This document shows, one piece after another, positions 8,285 to 16,572 of a stretch of DNA of 64,000 nucleotides (within the stretch, counting starts at the first letter, position 1; each line of letters begins with the position of its first letter). The position numbers and the translations under genes were made by a program. This stretch comes from Streptomyces sp. SUK 48 (lineage in GTDB: Bacteria > Actinomycetota > Actinomycetes > Streptomycetales > Streptomycetaceae): NCBI RefSeq assembly GCF_009650765.1, contig NZ_CP045740.1, forward strand, positions 8,160,001 through 8,224,000, in the 5' to 3' direction. Below the pieces are notes generated by a model. It had not been told where the DNA came from, did no database searches, and worked only from the letters and a program-made list of their open reading frames with translations.

Positions 8285-8845
8285 ACCGGACGGGGTGGGT
8301 GCGGGCCCGGTCGAGTCCGTCGGGGCGGGGGCCGGCGCGCAGGCCGCGGTCGAGTCCGGCCGGGGCCCGCATCTCCTCGGCGGTGAGGGTGAAGCCGAAG
8401 ACGGCGAAGTCCTCGCGGACGCGGGCCGGGGCGGCCGGCTCGGGGAGGACGATGCTGCCCAGCCGGAGGTGCCGGCACAGGACGATCTGGGCGGCGGGCG
8501 AGGGCGGGGGCGGGGGGCCTCCCGCGCCCGGCGGCCAGGCCGCCGATGACCGGCTCGCCCAGCACGGCGCCCTGCGCGAGTGGGGCTCCACGCCTCGGTG
8601 GCGGTCCCGTGCCGGGCGTGGAACGCGCGTGGCCCGGCCCGCCGGAGGCCGGGGTGCAGCTCGATCTGGCCGGCGGCCGGGGCCGGCGCGGCGTCCTCCG
8701 GCAGCCTGCTCAGCCGGCCGGGCCGGAAGCTGGAGACACCGGCGGCGCGGATGCGGCCCGCATCGGCGAGGCTGGTGTGCCGAAGGCGCGCAGGGTGGCG
8801 TCGTAGCCCTGGTCGGAATTCCACTGCGAACGCGGGCAAGGTGCG
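8285..8845 (-). pseudogene. Aldo/keto reductase remnant
   Basis: Pieces of one aldo/keto reductase are spread over three frames on the minus strand: DQGYDATLRAF (about 8785-8818), GVSSFRPGRLSRLPED with QIELHPGLRRAGPRAFHAR and ATEAWSPT (about 8570-8740), LGEPVIGGLAAG (about 8525-8565), and LCRHLRLGSIVLPEP with FTLTAEEM (about 8350-8490). The central barrel between the first two pieces is missing. The gene is therefore both internally deleted and frameshifted and cannot make an enzyme. Confidence 0.75.
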
Positions 8846-8944
8846 GGCGCATCAGCGTGTCCGGGGTGCATCGGGGTGCGCGGCGGGGCGTGGGCCGCGC
8901 CACGGTCCCGGGGCTCGCGGCGGCTTCGCCGGGAACGGCGCGGC

Positions 8945-9070
8945 CGGCCGGTGACATCCCAGGGAGGACCGGGGACGGCCCGGGGAGGACCGGTGACGGC
9001 CCGGGGAGTACCGGGGACGGCCCGGGGGAGTCCCGGGGCGGACCGGGGGCGGGCCGGGGGAGTCCCGGGG
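8945..9070. repeat. Imperfect 20-bp tandem repeats
   Basis: About six diverged copies of a unit near ACCGGGGACGGCCCGGGGAG lie between the aldo/keto reductase remnant and the end of the SDR gene. They may act as hairpin-rich transcription barriers; no gene is present. Confidence 0.7.
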
Positions 9071-9075
9071 GCGGC

Positions 9076-9870
9076 TCAGGGGAGGATCGAGTCGACGTAG
9101 CCGCCGTCGACACGCAGCGCGCCGCCGGTCGTCGCGGAGGCCAGCGGGGAGGCCAGGTAGACGACCATGTGGGCGATCTCCTCGGGCTCGATCAGACGCT
9201 GGATCAGGGACTGGGGCCGGTACCTGACCATGAACGCCCGCTGCGCCTCGTCCCAGGGCAGTTCGGTGCCGACGAGTTCGCGGACGAACTCCTCGACCCC
9301 GCCGGTGCGGGTGGGGCCGGCGATGACGGAGTTGACGGTGACACCGGTGCCCGCGGCGTCCTTGGCGAAGCCGCGGCCGACGGCGAGCAGCGCGGTCTTC
9401 GTCATGCCGTAATGGATCATCTCGGCGGGGACGGCCACCGCGGAGTCGCTGGCGAGGTTGAGGATCCGCCCCCAGCCGCGTTCCTTCATGCCGGGCAGGC
9501 AGGCACGGATGAGACGGACGGCGGACAGGACGTTGACCTCGAAGTAGCGGCGCCACTCGGCGTCGTCGATCTCCAGCGGGGCCGCGCTGCCGAAGACGCC
9601 GAGGTTGTTGACGAGGATGTCGGGCGCCGGCACGGCCGTCAGGACGTCGGCGGCGCCCCGCTCGGTGGCGAGGTCGCCCGCGGCGCCGGTGACGTCCCCG
9701 CCGCCGGAGCCGGCGCGCACGGTGCGCACGGCGTCGGCGACGCGGTCCTCGCCGCGGCCGTTGACGACGACACGGGCGCCCGCGCGGGCGAGTCCGGTGG
9801 CGATGGCGAGGCCGATGCCCTGGGTGGAGCCGGTGACCAGCGCGGTGCGGCCGGAGAGATCGATCTGCAT
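9076..9870 (-). CDS. Short-chain dehydrogenase/reductase
   Basis: A 264-residue SDR with the classical cofactor motif TGSTQGIG near the N-terminus, NNLG (a variant of NNAG), the active-site serine region LNLASDSAVAVPAEM, the YGMTK catalytic Tyr/Lys motif and a C-terminal ALRVDGGYVDSIL. It should reduce or oxidise a carbonyl/alcohol with NAD(P)H in the cytosol. The start is the ATG at 9870; longer open frames upstream run into the tRNA-like element and are not coding. Substrate unknown. Confidence 0.9.
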   Translation of the reverse strand: MQIDLSGRTALVTGSTQGIGLAIATGLARAGARVVVNGRGEDRVADAVRTVRAGSGGGDVTGAAGDLATERGAADVLTAVPAPDILVNNLGVFGSAAPLEIDDAEWRRYFEVNVLSAVRLIRACLPGMKERGWGRILNLASDSAVAVPAEMIHYGMTKTALLAVGRGFAKDAAGTGVTVNSVIAGPTRTGGVEEFVRELVGTELPWDEAQRAFMVRYRPQSLIQRLIEPEEIAHMVVYLASPLASATTGGALRVDGGYVDSILP

Positions 9871-10169
9871 GAGGGGTTCTTCCCGTCGGGACGGCGGCGC
9901 CCGGTGCCGCCCGCCCCGCGGCCGGGGCACACGTCCTGCGGCCGGGGACGACGGACTCGGGGGATCACGATGTTCCGCCCCCGCAGGCACACACGCGCCG
10001 CGGACGGCACCGGGGTTACGCCATCCGCCCCAGCGTTTTCCCACCATCGCCCCGCCACCACCTGAGGCCGCATGCACGCACTCACGCACAAGCCGGAAGC
10101 CGACGCCCCGCCGCTCCCCACCCGAGAGCGACCAAGAACGCCCGGCACCAGGCGCCGCCGGCCGTGTTG
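9871..10169. other. Spacer upstream of the SDR
   Basis: Roughly 300 bases without a gene between the SDR start and the first tRNA-like element. It should hold the SDR promoter, but no clear -10/-35 pair or dyad stands out. Confidence 0.5.
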
Positions 10170-10263
10170 CGGAGAGGGCAGGATTCGAACCTGCGTGGAC
10201 CGTTGAAGGTCCGACTTCGGGCTGCTGCCCTGGTCCCCGATAAGCCGCTCCGGGCACCTCTCC
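10170..10263 (-). ncRNA. tRNA(Ser)-like RNA, copy 1, without a normal anticodon arm
   Basis: On the minus strand a 94-nt unit folds as a class II tRNA: 7-bp acceptor stem (GGAGAGG with CCTCTCC), positions 8-9 TG, D-arm CCCG/CGGG with a GG-containing 11-base loop, a 5-bp long variable arm (GGACC/GGTCC), a perfect T-arm GCAGG-TTCGAAT-CCTGC and a G discriminator. Acceptor, variable arm and discriminator are serine-tRNA features. Where the anticodon arm should be, there is only a tight GGGC-AGCA-GCCC hairpin, with no 7-base loop and no U33. CCA is not encoded, as is common in Streptomyces. It could be charged but not decode (inference). A second copy lies at 12746-12839. Confidence 0.65.
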
Positions 10264-10271
10264 TCGCGTTC

Positions 10272-10346
10272 GGCCTGTGCGGTAGCGCCGTTCACGAGGA
10301 CAACCGTGCCAGGCCCCGCTGACATACCCCTGACCGCCCGCTGACC
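10272..10346 (-). repeat. 75-nt block conserved upstream of tRNA-like copy 1
   Basis: This block matches 12851-12925 with about three differences. A spacer of different length and sequence (8 versus 11 bases) separates it from the tRNA-like unit in each copy. It can fold into a hairpin closed by GGCCTG/CAGGCC and CGGT/ACCG. It may be the promoter and 5' leader of the RNA. Confidence 0.6.
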
Positions 10347-10405
10347 TGACGCTCCCGCACCCGAGGCCACGCGCGGCGCCCCCGGCCGGCCCGCGGAGCG
10401 GCGGA

Positions 10406-11986
10406 TCAGCCCGGCACCACCACGGCCTCCGGCACGCCGAACCACTCCTGGAGCGCCTGCGCCAGCCCGGCCGTCGACGCCGGCGCCCCCGCGTCGGCCG
10501 CCCAGGCCGTGAAGCCGTCCGGGCGGACGAGGACCGCCGCCAGCTCCGGCCGGGACGGGCAGCGGGCCGTCAGGGTGTCGACGCGCCCGGCATACCCCGC
10601 GGCGAGGGCCCGCGGCTCCGGGTCGTCGGTGAGGTCGAGCAGGAGCGCCCGGCCCGTATGCAGGTGGTCCGCGAGGCGGCCGCAGCCGGTGAGTTCGAGG
10701 TCCGGGACGCTGCGGCCGGTCAGCGGGTGCCCGCCCGCGCACCCGTACCGCACCCCGCCGCCGTTGAGCCGCGCGGTGAGGTACGTGGTGCCCGCCACCG
10801 TCCCCGCCAGGTCGCCGACGATCTCGCGCAGGGCCCGGGACCGCGGGTCCGGCCGCATGGCCGCGACCTGGGACCTGGTCCAGTCCAGGACCCGCGCACC
10901 GACCGGATGCCGCTCGGCGCTGTACGTGTCCAGCAGCCCTCGCGGCGCCCGGCCGCCGATCACCGCGGCGAGCTTCCAGCCGAGGTTCATCGCGTCCCCG
11001 ATACCCAGGCTCAGCCCCTGGCTCCCGAACGCGGAGTGCACGTGCGCCGCGTCGCCCGCCAGCAGCACCCGGCCCCTGCGGTACTCGGTGACCTGACGGG
11101 CGTGGTCGGTGAAGCGGGTCGCGGTGCGCACCCCGGTGACCGTGACGTCCACACCGCAGACCCGCCGCAGCCGCGCCTGGAGGTCTTCGGCGGTGACCGG
11201 CGCGTCCCGGTCGGCCGGCGGGCCGTCGAACTCCACGGTGACGACCCGGCCCGGCATCGGCCCGTACGCGTACACCCCGGTGTCCGTGGCGGTCCAGCCG
11301 ACCTTCAGCTCCTCGGCACCGGTCATCTCCACGACCGCCTGGTGACAGGTGATCTCCGGTTCCGTACCGGGGAACGCGAACCCCGCGAGCTTGCGGACCG
11401 TACTGCGGCCGCCGTCGCAGCCCACGAGCCAGCCGGCGCGTACGACCCCGTGCCCGGTGTGCACGGTGACCGCCTCCTCGTCCGCGTCGAAACCGGTCAG
11501 CTCCACTGCCCGGCGCACGTCGACGCCCAGCTCGTCCGCCCGCTCGCCCAGCAGCCGCTCGATGTCCTGCTGCGCCACGAACGCGATCTCGGCGGCGGGC
11601 CCGGCGTCGCCAAGACCCGGCTCCCCGCGGTCGACCAGGCCGGCGCGCAGCATGATTCCGGCGAAGTGCCCGACGATCCCCAGCCCCTGGCCCGCCTCCG
11701 CGCCCCCGTCCCCGTTCCCGCCCCCGTCGCCGTTCCCGCCGTTCTGTTCGCGGATGAACGCCCGGAAGCGGTCCACCGTCCGCCGCTGCACCTCGGCCAG
11801 CGCGGGCAGCATGCCCCGGCGGTAGAGCGCCTCCGCACCGGGCGTGGTGATCGCCCCGCCCTTGATCGTCGGGTCCACTTTGCTGAGGCGCTCCAGGACG
11901 GCCACCCGCGCGCCCCCGAGCCGGAGCTCACAGGCCAGCATCAGTCCGACCGGGCCGCCTCCGGCCACCACCACGTCATAGTCCAT
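10406..11986 (-). CDS. FAD-dependent aromatic hydroxylase (rifampicin-monooxygenase/PHBH type)
   Basis: A 526-residue flavoprotein: VVVAGGGPVGLMLACEL at the start (GxGxxG), GCDGGRSTVRK in the middle, and GRVLLAGDAAHVHSAFGSQG near residue 290, followed by the thioredoxin-like C-terminal domain (residues about 410-526) ending with VLVRPDGFTAWAAD. Residues about 85-105 hold a low-complexity insert of N/G/D repeats (GNGDGGGNGDGG). Such enzymes hydroxylate aromatic rings, including naphthoquinone antibiotics. The start ATG at 11986 has no obvious ribosome site and may be leaderless. The gene sits between the two tRNA-like copies. Substrate unknown. Confidence 0.9.
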   Translation of the reverse strand: MDYDVVVAGGGPVGLMLACELRLGGARVAVLERLSKVDPTIKGGAITTPGAEALYRRGMLPALAEVQRRTVDRFRAFIREQNGGNGDGGGNGDGGAEAGQGLGIVGHFAGIMLRAGLVDRGEPGLGDAGPAAEIAFVAQQDIERLLGERADELGVDVRRAVELTGFDADEEAVTVHTGHGVVRAGWLVGCDGGRSTVRKLAGFAFPGTEPEITCHQAVVEMTGAEELKVGWTATDTGVYAYGPMPGRVVTVEFDGPPADRDAPVTAEDLQARLRRVCGVDVTVTGVRTATRFTDHARQVTEYRRGRVLLAGDAAHVHSAFGSQGLSLGIGDAMNLGWKLAAVIGGRAPRGLLDTYSAERHPVGARVLDWTRSQVAAMRPDPRSRALREIVGDLAGTVAGTTYLTARLNGGGVRYGCAGGHPLTGRSVPDLELTGCGRLADHLHTGRALLLDLTDDPEPRALAAGYAGRVDTLTARCPSRPELAAVLVRPDGFTAWAADAGAPASTAGLAQALQEWFGVPEAVVVPG

Positions 11987-12110
11987 GGCGCCGACTATGA
12001 CCGAGGGGCGAAAGGGCCAAAAAGCCGCCGCGGTGTCAAGGGACAGGCCCCGCGGGGGCAGCCTCGAAAACCACGTGCTCCGGCCGTTGCGCCTGCTTAC
12101 GCTTCCCGCC

Positions 12111-12745
12111 ATGGACAGCACCTGGACCGAGGGCCTCGTCAACGTCGTGGACGTCGAAGCGACATGCTGGGCCGGTTCCCAGCCGCCCGGCGAGGTGAGC
12201 GAGATCATCGAGATCGGGCTGACCGTCGTCGACCTGGACGCCGGCGAGCGCCTCGCCCGCCACCGGATCCTCGTGAAGCCCGCCCGGTCCACGGTCAGCG
12301 AGTTCTGCACGGAGCTGACCGGCCTCACCCAGCACGAGGTCGATCAGGGGGTCGCCTTCGCCGAGGCGTGCCGGCTCCTGGCGGCCGAGCACCACGCGGG
12401 CACCCGGCCGTGGGCCAGTTGGGGCGACTACGACCGCCACCAGTTCACCCGGCAGTGTCAGGCCGCACGCACGCCCTACCCTTTCGGCCGCCGCCACACC
12501 AACGCCAAGGCCGTCTTCACCCAGGCACACGGTCTGCGCAGACGCCCCGGCATGGCACAAGCCCTGGAGATCGCCGGACGGCGGCTCGAAGGCCGCCACC
12601 ACCGGGGCGAGGACGACGCCTGGAACATCGCCGCCCTCGTGCTCCACCTCTTTGCCCGGGGGCTCTGGCCGGCAGGAACCGTGCCGAGCGGCCCGGCGGA
12701 CCGGCCGGCCGTCCCCGGCGGATCACGGGCACGTGCTTCTCGTTG

Positions 12746-12764
<19 letters not shown>
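12111..12764 (+). CDS. DnaQ-like 3'-5' exonuclease (DEDDh), ERI1/KapD type
   Basis: A 217-residue exonuclease-domain protein. Exo I is VVDVEATCW (Asp and Glu metal ligands), Exo II lies in the WGDYDRHQF segment, and Exo III is HRGEDDAWNIAAL (His and Asp of the DEDDh set). TELTGLTQHEVD is typical of the ERI1/KapD group, which trims single-stranded or structured RNA/DNA 3' ends. The last eight or so residues (SRCGEGRI) are translated from inside tRNA-like copy 2, which lies antisense over the stop codon; the tail after about residue 190 resembles nothing. The start ATG at 12111 is divergent from the flavin hydroxylase, with about 125 bases between them. Confidence 0.88.
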
Positions 12765-12839
<75 letters not shown>

Positions 12840-12850
12840 CAGCGTGTGAC

Positions 12851-12925
12851 GGCCTGTGCGGTAGCGCCGTTCACGAGTACTACCGTGCCAGGCCCCGCTG
12901 ACACACCCCTGACCGCCCGCTGACC
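12851..12925 (-). repeat. 75-nt block conserved upstream of tRNA-like copy 2
   Basis: Partner of 10272-10346. Here the hairpin inner arms extend to CGGTAG/CTACCG, one pair-set longer than in copy 1. Confidence 0.6.
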
Positions 12926-13237
12926 GGATGATCGCGCCCCGGGCCGCACGAGGGGAAGGGGGCCGGGACGAGAAGGGGGGGCGGGCCGTCCGGCACCAAC
13001 GGCGTACGGCGCCCCGCAGTCCACGCCGGCACCGCTCCGCGGGCCCCGGACGCCACCCGGGTGCGCCACCGACGCACCCGCACCCTCTTCCTCGTCGGCC
13101 CCGCCCGCCCCGGAGGCCCCGTGGGGCGTCAGGACTGCCCCCGGGTCTGCCCTTTGGGGACATGAGGACGCGACCGGCCCCCGTGCGAGGGTTAAGCCAG
13201 GCCCCCTTCACTTGTGAGCGCCGGAGGACGAACGACG
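12926..13237. other. Spacer before the DUF4157 gene
   Basis: About 310 bases, very GC-rich, with no gene. It should contain the promoter for the rightward gene; nothing specific is recognised apart from the GGAGG site at 13223-13227. Confidence 0.4.
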
Positions 13238-14662
13238 ATGAGACCACCGCGCGAGGAGCAGCCCGCGCCGGGGAAGGCACGGATACCCCAGCACCGACCA
13301 GCGGCTCCCGTGTCCGGTGACACCGCCGTGCAGCGCGCACCCGCCCTGCAGAGCGGCATCGGCAACGCGGCCGTCGTCGAGATGCTCCGGCGGGCCGGAC
13401 ACCCGGGCACCCAGGAACACCACGGCGCCGGCCCCGGTAGCGACCATGGTCCCGGCTGCGGCCACTGCTCACCGCGGCCCCCCGTCCAGCGAGCCCCCGC
13501 CCGCGACGAGGAGGACGAGCCCGCCCACCGGCCGGCGGAGCCGACCCCGGGGGAGCAGAGCACCCTGCTGGCCGCCGCCATGGACTCGCCGAGCCGCCCC
13601 CTGCCCTCCTCGGTCGTCGCGAAGGCCACGGCCTTCTACCGCAACGACGCGCTCTCCTCCACCCGCGTCCACCACGACGCCGTGGCCCAGCGCGCCACCG
13701 CGGCGCTGGGGGCCGAGGCCATGACCGTCGGAAACCACATCTTCCTCTCCGCCGGTGCCACGGCCGAGGAGCGGCTGATCGGCCACGAACTCAGCCACGT
13801 CGACAAGAACCTCAGGAACCTGCCGGAGACGGGCCACCGCAACGGCGCCGGCGTCACCGTCACCGACCCGCGCCAGGCGTCCGAGCGGGCCGCCGAGCGG
13901 GACGGCGACGCCTACGCCGCCGGGAAGCCGACCGCCCCCTCTCTCCTCACCCCGCACCCGGCGGCACCCGGCGCGCACCAGCCCGTCCAGCGGATGACGG
14001 AGGAAGGGGCCGGGGACGGGCGCAGGGTCGCCCTGGAGGAGCAGCCCCCGGGACTCAGCAGCGAGGAACACGTGGCGGGGCTGGGCGAGGACAGCGAGGA
14101 AGAGGTCCTCCTCAAACGCGGCGTGACACCGACACAGCGGATGCACATGCAGAGGGAGATCATCCGCGGCTCCTTCGTCAGCTTCCCCAAGATCATGCGG
14201 GCACCCGACGAGAACGCCGCACGGCCCGACGACGAGCACGTGCGGGGCTACGTGAGCCAGCACCGCGACGACGAGATCGCCAAACTGATCGAGTTCTCCA
14301 CGGACCCGGAGATCGCCACCAAGTTCGCCTCGGAGGCCCGGTGGGGATACGTGCTCACCATCCGGATCAAGAGGAAGTACCTGGCGAAGGGCGCCACCGG
14401 AGGCGAACGCGGCTGGATCGCCCAGCAGGGCGCGCCCTACGACATCGTCGCGGTCGAGCGGAGGGACTCCCTCGAACCGGGACTCGTCCCCCTGACCGAG
14501 GCCGAACTGCGCGACGCGGTCAGGAACGAGGAGATGGCCGAGTTCCTGCTCAGCGTCCAGGACCCCGTCGCGATGGCGGCCCACCTGAACCGGTTCACCG
14601 GCATGGAGAAGGTCGCCGAGGCCAAGAAGATCGCCGAGTACAAGAAGACGGTCTTCGCCTGA
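13238..14662 (+). CDS. DUF4157 protein with possible ADP-ribosyltransferase-like C-terminal domain
   Basis: A 474-residue protein. Residues about 30-50 read VQRAPALQSGIGNAAVVEML, the short motif seen at the N-terminus of many DUF4157 proteins. The DUF4157 domain (about 110-200) carries the metallopeptidase-like HELSH in EERLIGHELSHVDKN. In contractile-injection-system (eCIS) loci, DUF4157 marks cargo. The C-terminal 170 residues contain REIIRGSF, LIEFSTDPEIATKFA, GYVLTIRIKRKYL and APYDIVAVERR, resembling the R/S-T/E strand order of ADP-ribosyltransferases; the final catalytic Glu is not certain. There is no signal peptide and no immunity-like gene beside it. A GGAGG site ten bases before the ATG supports the start. 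Confidence 0.8.
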   Translation: MRPPREEQPAPGKARIPQHRPAAPVSGDTAVQRAPALQSGIGNAAVVEMLRRAGHPGTQEHHGAGPGSDHGPGCGHCSPRPPVQRAPARDEEDEPAHRPAEPTPGEQSTLLAAAMDSPSRPLPSSVVAKATAFYRNDALSSTRVHHDAVAQRATAALGAEAMTVGNHIFLSAGATAEERLIGHELSHVDKNLRNLPETGHRNGAGVTVTDPRQASERAAERDGDAYAAGKPTAPSLLTPHPAAPGAHQPVQRMTEEGAGDGRRVALEEQPPGLSSEEHVAGLGEDSEEEVLLKRGVTPTQRMHMQREIIRGSFVSFPKIMRAPDENAARPDDEHVRGYVSQHRDDEIAKLIEFSTDPEIATKFASEARWGYVLTIRIKRKYLAKGATGGERGWIAQQGAPYDIVAVERRDSLEPGLVPLTEAELRDAVRNEEMAEFLLSVQDPVAMAAHLNRFTGMEKVAEAKKIAEYKKTVFA

Positions 14663-16299
14663 CCACCCGACCGGACGCCGGTCCGGCCCCTCACCGCCCT
14701 GCCACCCCCGCCGCGGGCGCCGCCTCGGCCACCTCCTGACCGACGGCACCCGCACGGGCCCCCGCACGCGGTGAGGGACCGCACGACCACCCAACAGCCC
14801 CCGCCCGCCCCGCACCGCCACGGGCCGCAGCGGCCTCACCCGCGCCGAGGACCCCGGCCCCGGCGGTGTCCGCGCCCGCTCTCCTCCGCCGCGACGGCCC
14901 CGACACCTTCCACCGGCGCAAGACGAACGCGGCCACGGCCTCCCGGCGCACCACCGCGCCCCCGCCCACGAGACCGCCGACACCCGCCCCCGAGGCCATC
15001 GGCCCCACTCCCGCCGGATCTGCGGCCGCGTCCCGGACCTGGCCCCGGGCCACCGCCCGACGCTGCCCCCGGCCCCCCGGCCCCCGGCCCCCCTCGCACC
15101 GGCCCCCCGGCCCCGGCGCACCACCCCGCCCGGCCCCGGCCCCCTCGCACCGGCCCGCACACCCACGGACGCCACCTGACCGCTCGTCAACCCCCGCGCA
15201 CCGCCGACGGACCCGTCGTACGAACCGCGGGCGGACGCGCCCCGTGAGGCGAGACACATCACGAGAAGCGGGCAAGTTTCAACCGATTCACGGATTTACG
15301 GGCCGCCACCCGTCGACGGGTCGCCACCCCTGCCCCAGACTCGGCGGTATCCACTTCCCGTACCCCTCTTCACGAAGCTCGGTGGCTGCCGTGGGTCGTC
15401 CAGTTCGCGTTGCCGTCGAAGGAGCGGGCGTTCCGGGGATCTGCGCGCCCCGCCGCCGCCGCGGCCGGCGAGGCGGCTGCTCCCCGGCCGCCCCGGACCC
15501 GGTCCGTGATCCCGCCTCCCGGCCACGGCCCCCTCCGCCTGCCCGAACTCTTCGATGAGGCAAGGCCGTTACCGCACCCGTGGCAACCGGTCCTCGACCG
15601 CGGCGGCCGAAGACCGGGCGCCGTACAGCACCACACGCCCGCGCGCACCGCATCGCGGACAGGCCGACGTCCCCGGGCCGGCCGGCGTCTTCGCCCGGCC
15701 CGCCCGCCCGGCGCCGTCCCGCACCGTCCGGCCGCGCGGCGCCCGCGCCCACCGCCACCGACCGCCCCGGCCCCGCCTCCCGGACCGCGCGCCCGGAAGG
15801 TGAGCCCCCGCGAACCCCGACCCCCGTCCCCTCGGCACCGGTCCCCCCGCCGCACGCCGGTTCCGCACAGGAGCCGCCCATGAGCCCGACCACGCGACCA
15901 GAGCCGCCTCCCCTCCCGGCGCGGGGCGAACGGAGCGCCACGCCCCGCCCGTTCGGAACCCGCGGGCCCCCGGCGGGCCGACCCCCGGCCGGGCCCGCCG
16001 CCCACCCCCTGTCGCCCCCCGGGCGCCCCGTACCGCCGCCCGCCCGGGTGGCGAGCCCCCTACCGCCGCCCGCCCGTGTGGTCGGCGGGCGCCCCGGGCG
16101 GCGATCCGGCCGACTTCCCGGCCGGTCCCGCCCGTGACCGGCGGGCAGGCGAGCCATGTCGCCACGCTGACACCCGCGTCGGCCCGCCACCGCCCCCGGC
16201 CCGCCACCGCCCCCGGCCCGGCCGCACCCGGCAGAGCCGCACACCGGCCTGCCTTCCTGCCGGCCGGCCGCTGTTCACGCACCGACAAGGAACACCGCC
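14663..16299. other. Long GC-rich stretch without a convincing gene
   Basis: About 1.6 kb in which every frame gives proline/arginine/glycine-rich translation without a recognisable domain. A small hairpin (CCGGAC/GTCCGG near 14672) follows the DUF4157 gene and may end its transcript. Around 15245-15400 the sequence is less GC-rich and contains the palindrome ACCCGTCGACGGGT at 15308-15321 between two CGCCACCC repeats, a possible regulatory site. Confidence 0.5.
15880..16137 (+). CDS. Doubtful proline-rich small ORF
   Basis: An 85-codon frame starting MSPTTRPEPPPLPARGERSA, with a GGAG six bases before the ATG. The composition (Pro, Arg, Gly) is what any high-GC frame can give and no family is recognised. 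It is listed only because of the ribosome site and its position before the DUF5988 gene. Confidence 0.2.
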   Translation: MSPTTRPEPPPLPARGERSATPRPFGTRGPPAGRPPAGPAAHPLSPPGRPVPPPARVASPLPPPARVVGGRPGRRSGRLPGRSRP

Positions 16300-16557
16300 A
16301 TGACCGTCTTTGCCGAACCGGCCGAGGACATCGCCTTCGCCCACGCCCGGCAGCAGCTCGTCCTCCTCGAAGGCGCCGGCCGCGGTCCCGGAGGGCTCAT
16401 GCGGCTCACCCGCGGCACGACCGCCGTGTCCGAGCGGGTGACCGTCGCCTTCTACGGCCGCCACCAGCACTTCACCCGCACCCGGGAGACCCGCACCGTC
16501 TCCGGGCTCGAGGTGCCGCTGTACCGCTGGACCTACAGCACCGCCATCGCGGAATAG
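16300..16557 (+). CDS. DUF5988-like small protein
   Basis: An 85-residue protein. The central VSERVTVAFYGRHQHFTRTR and the C-terminal PLYRWTYSTAIAE match the pattern of DUF5988 proteins, small actinobacterial proteins found in or near biosynthetic clusters, whose function is unknown. AAGGA stands nine bases before the ATG. The following regulator gene starts 15 bases after the stop, so the two form an operon. Confidence 0.7.
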   Translation: MTVFAEPAEDIAFAHARQQLVLLEGAGRGPGGLMRLTRGTTAVSERVTVAFYGRHQHFTRTRETRTVSGLEVPLYRWTYSTAIAE

Positions 16558-16572
16558 CACCCGAGGCAGGGA

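Noticed and set aside
8945..9070. Repeat array considered as CRISPR
   Set aside because: Units are contiguous 20-bp GC-rich repeats without unique spacers, and no cas-like gene is present. No CRISPR array was seen in the window.
7215..9113. 632-codon minus-strand open frame
   Set aside because: It runs antisense through the flavin monooxygenase and the aldo/keto reductase remnant; only a short part matches reductase sequence. It is a GC-driven shadow.
10170..10263. Ordinary tRNA gene reading at the first tRNA-like element
   Set aside because: Acceptor, D, variable and T arms fit, but no 5-bp anticodon stem with a 7-base loop and U33 can be drawn, so it is not called a decoding tRNA.
15288..16244. 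Long minus-strand open frames around 15.3-16.2 kb, including one ending SFDGNANWTTHGSHRAS
   Set aside because: The tail caught the eye as a possible short peptide, but the frame is Gly/Arg-rich, lacks a ribosome site near any start, and no maturation genes are adjacent.
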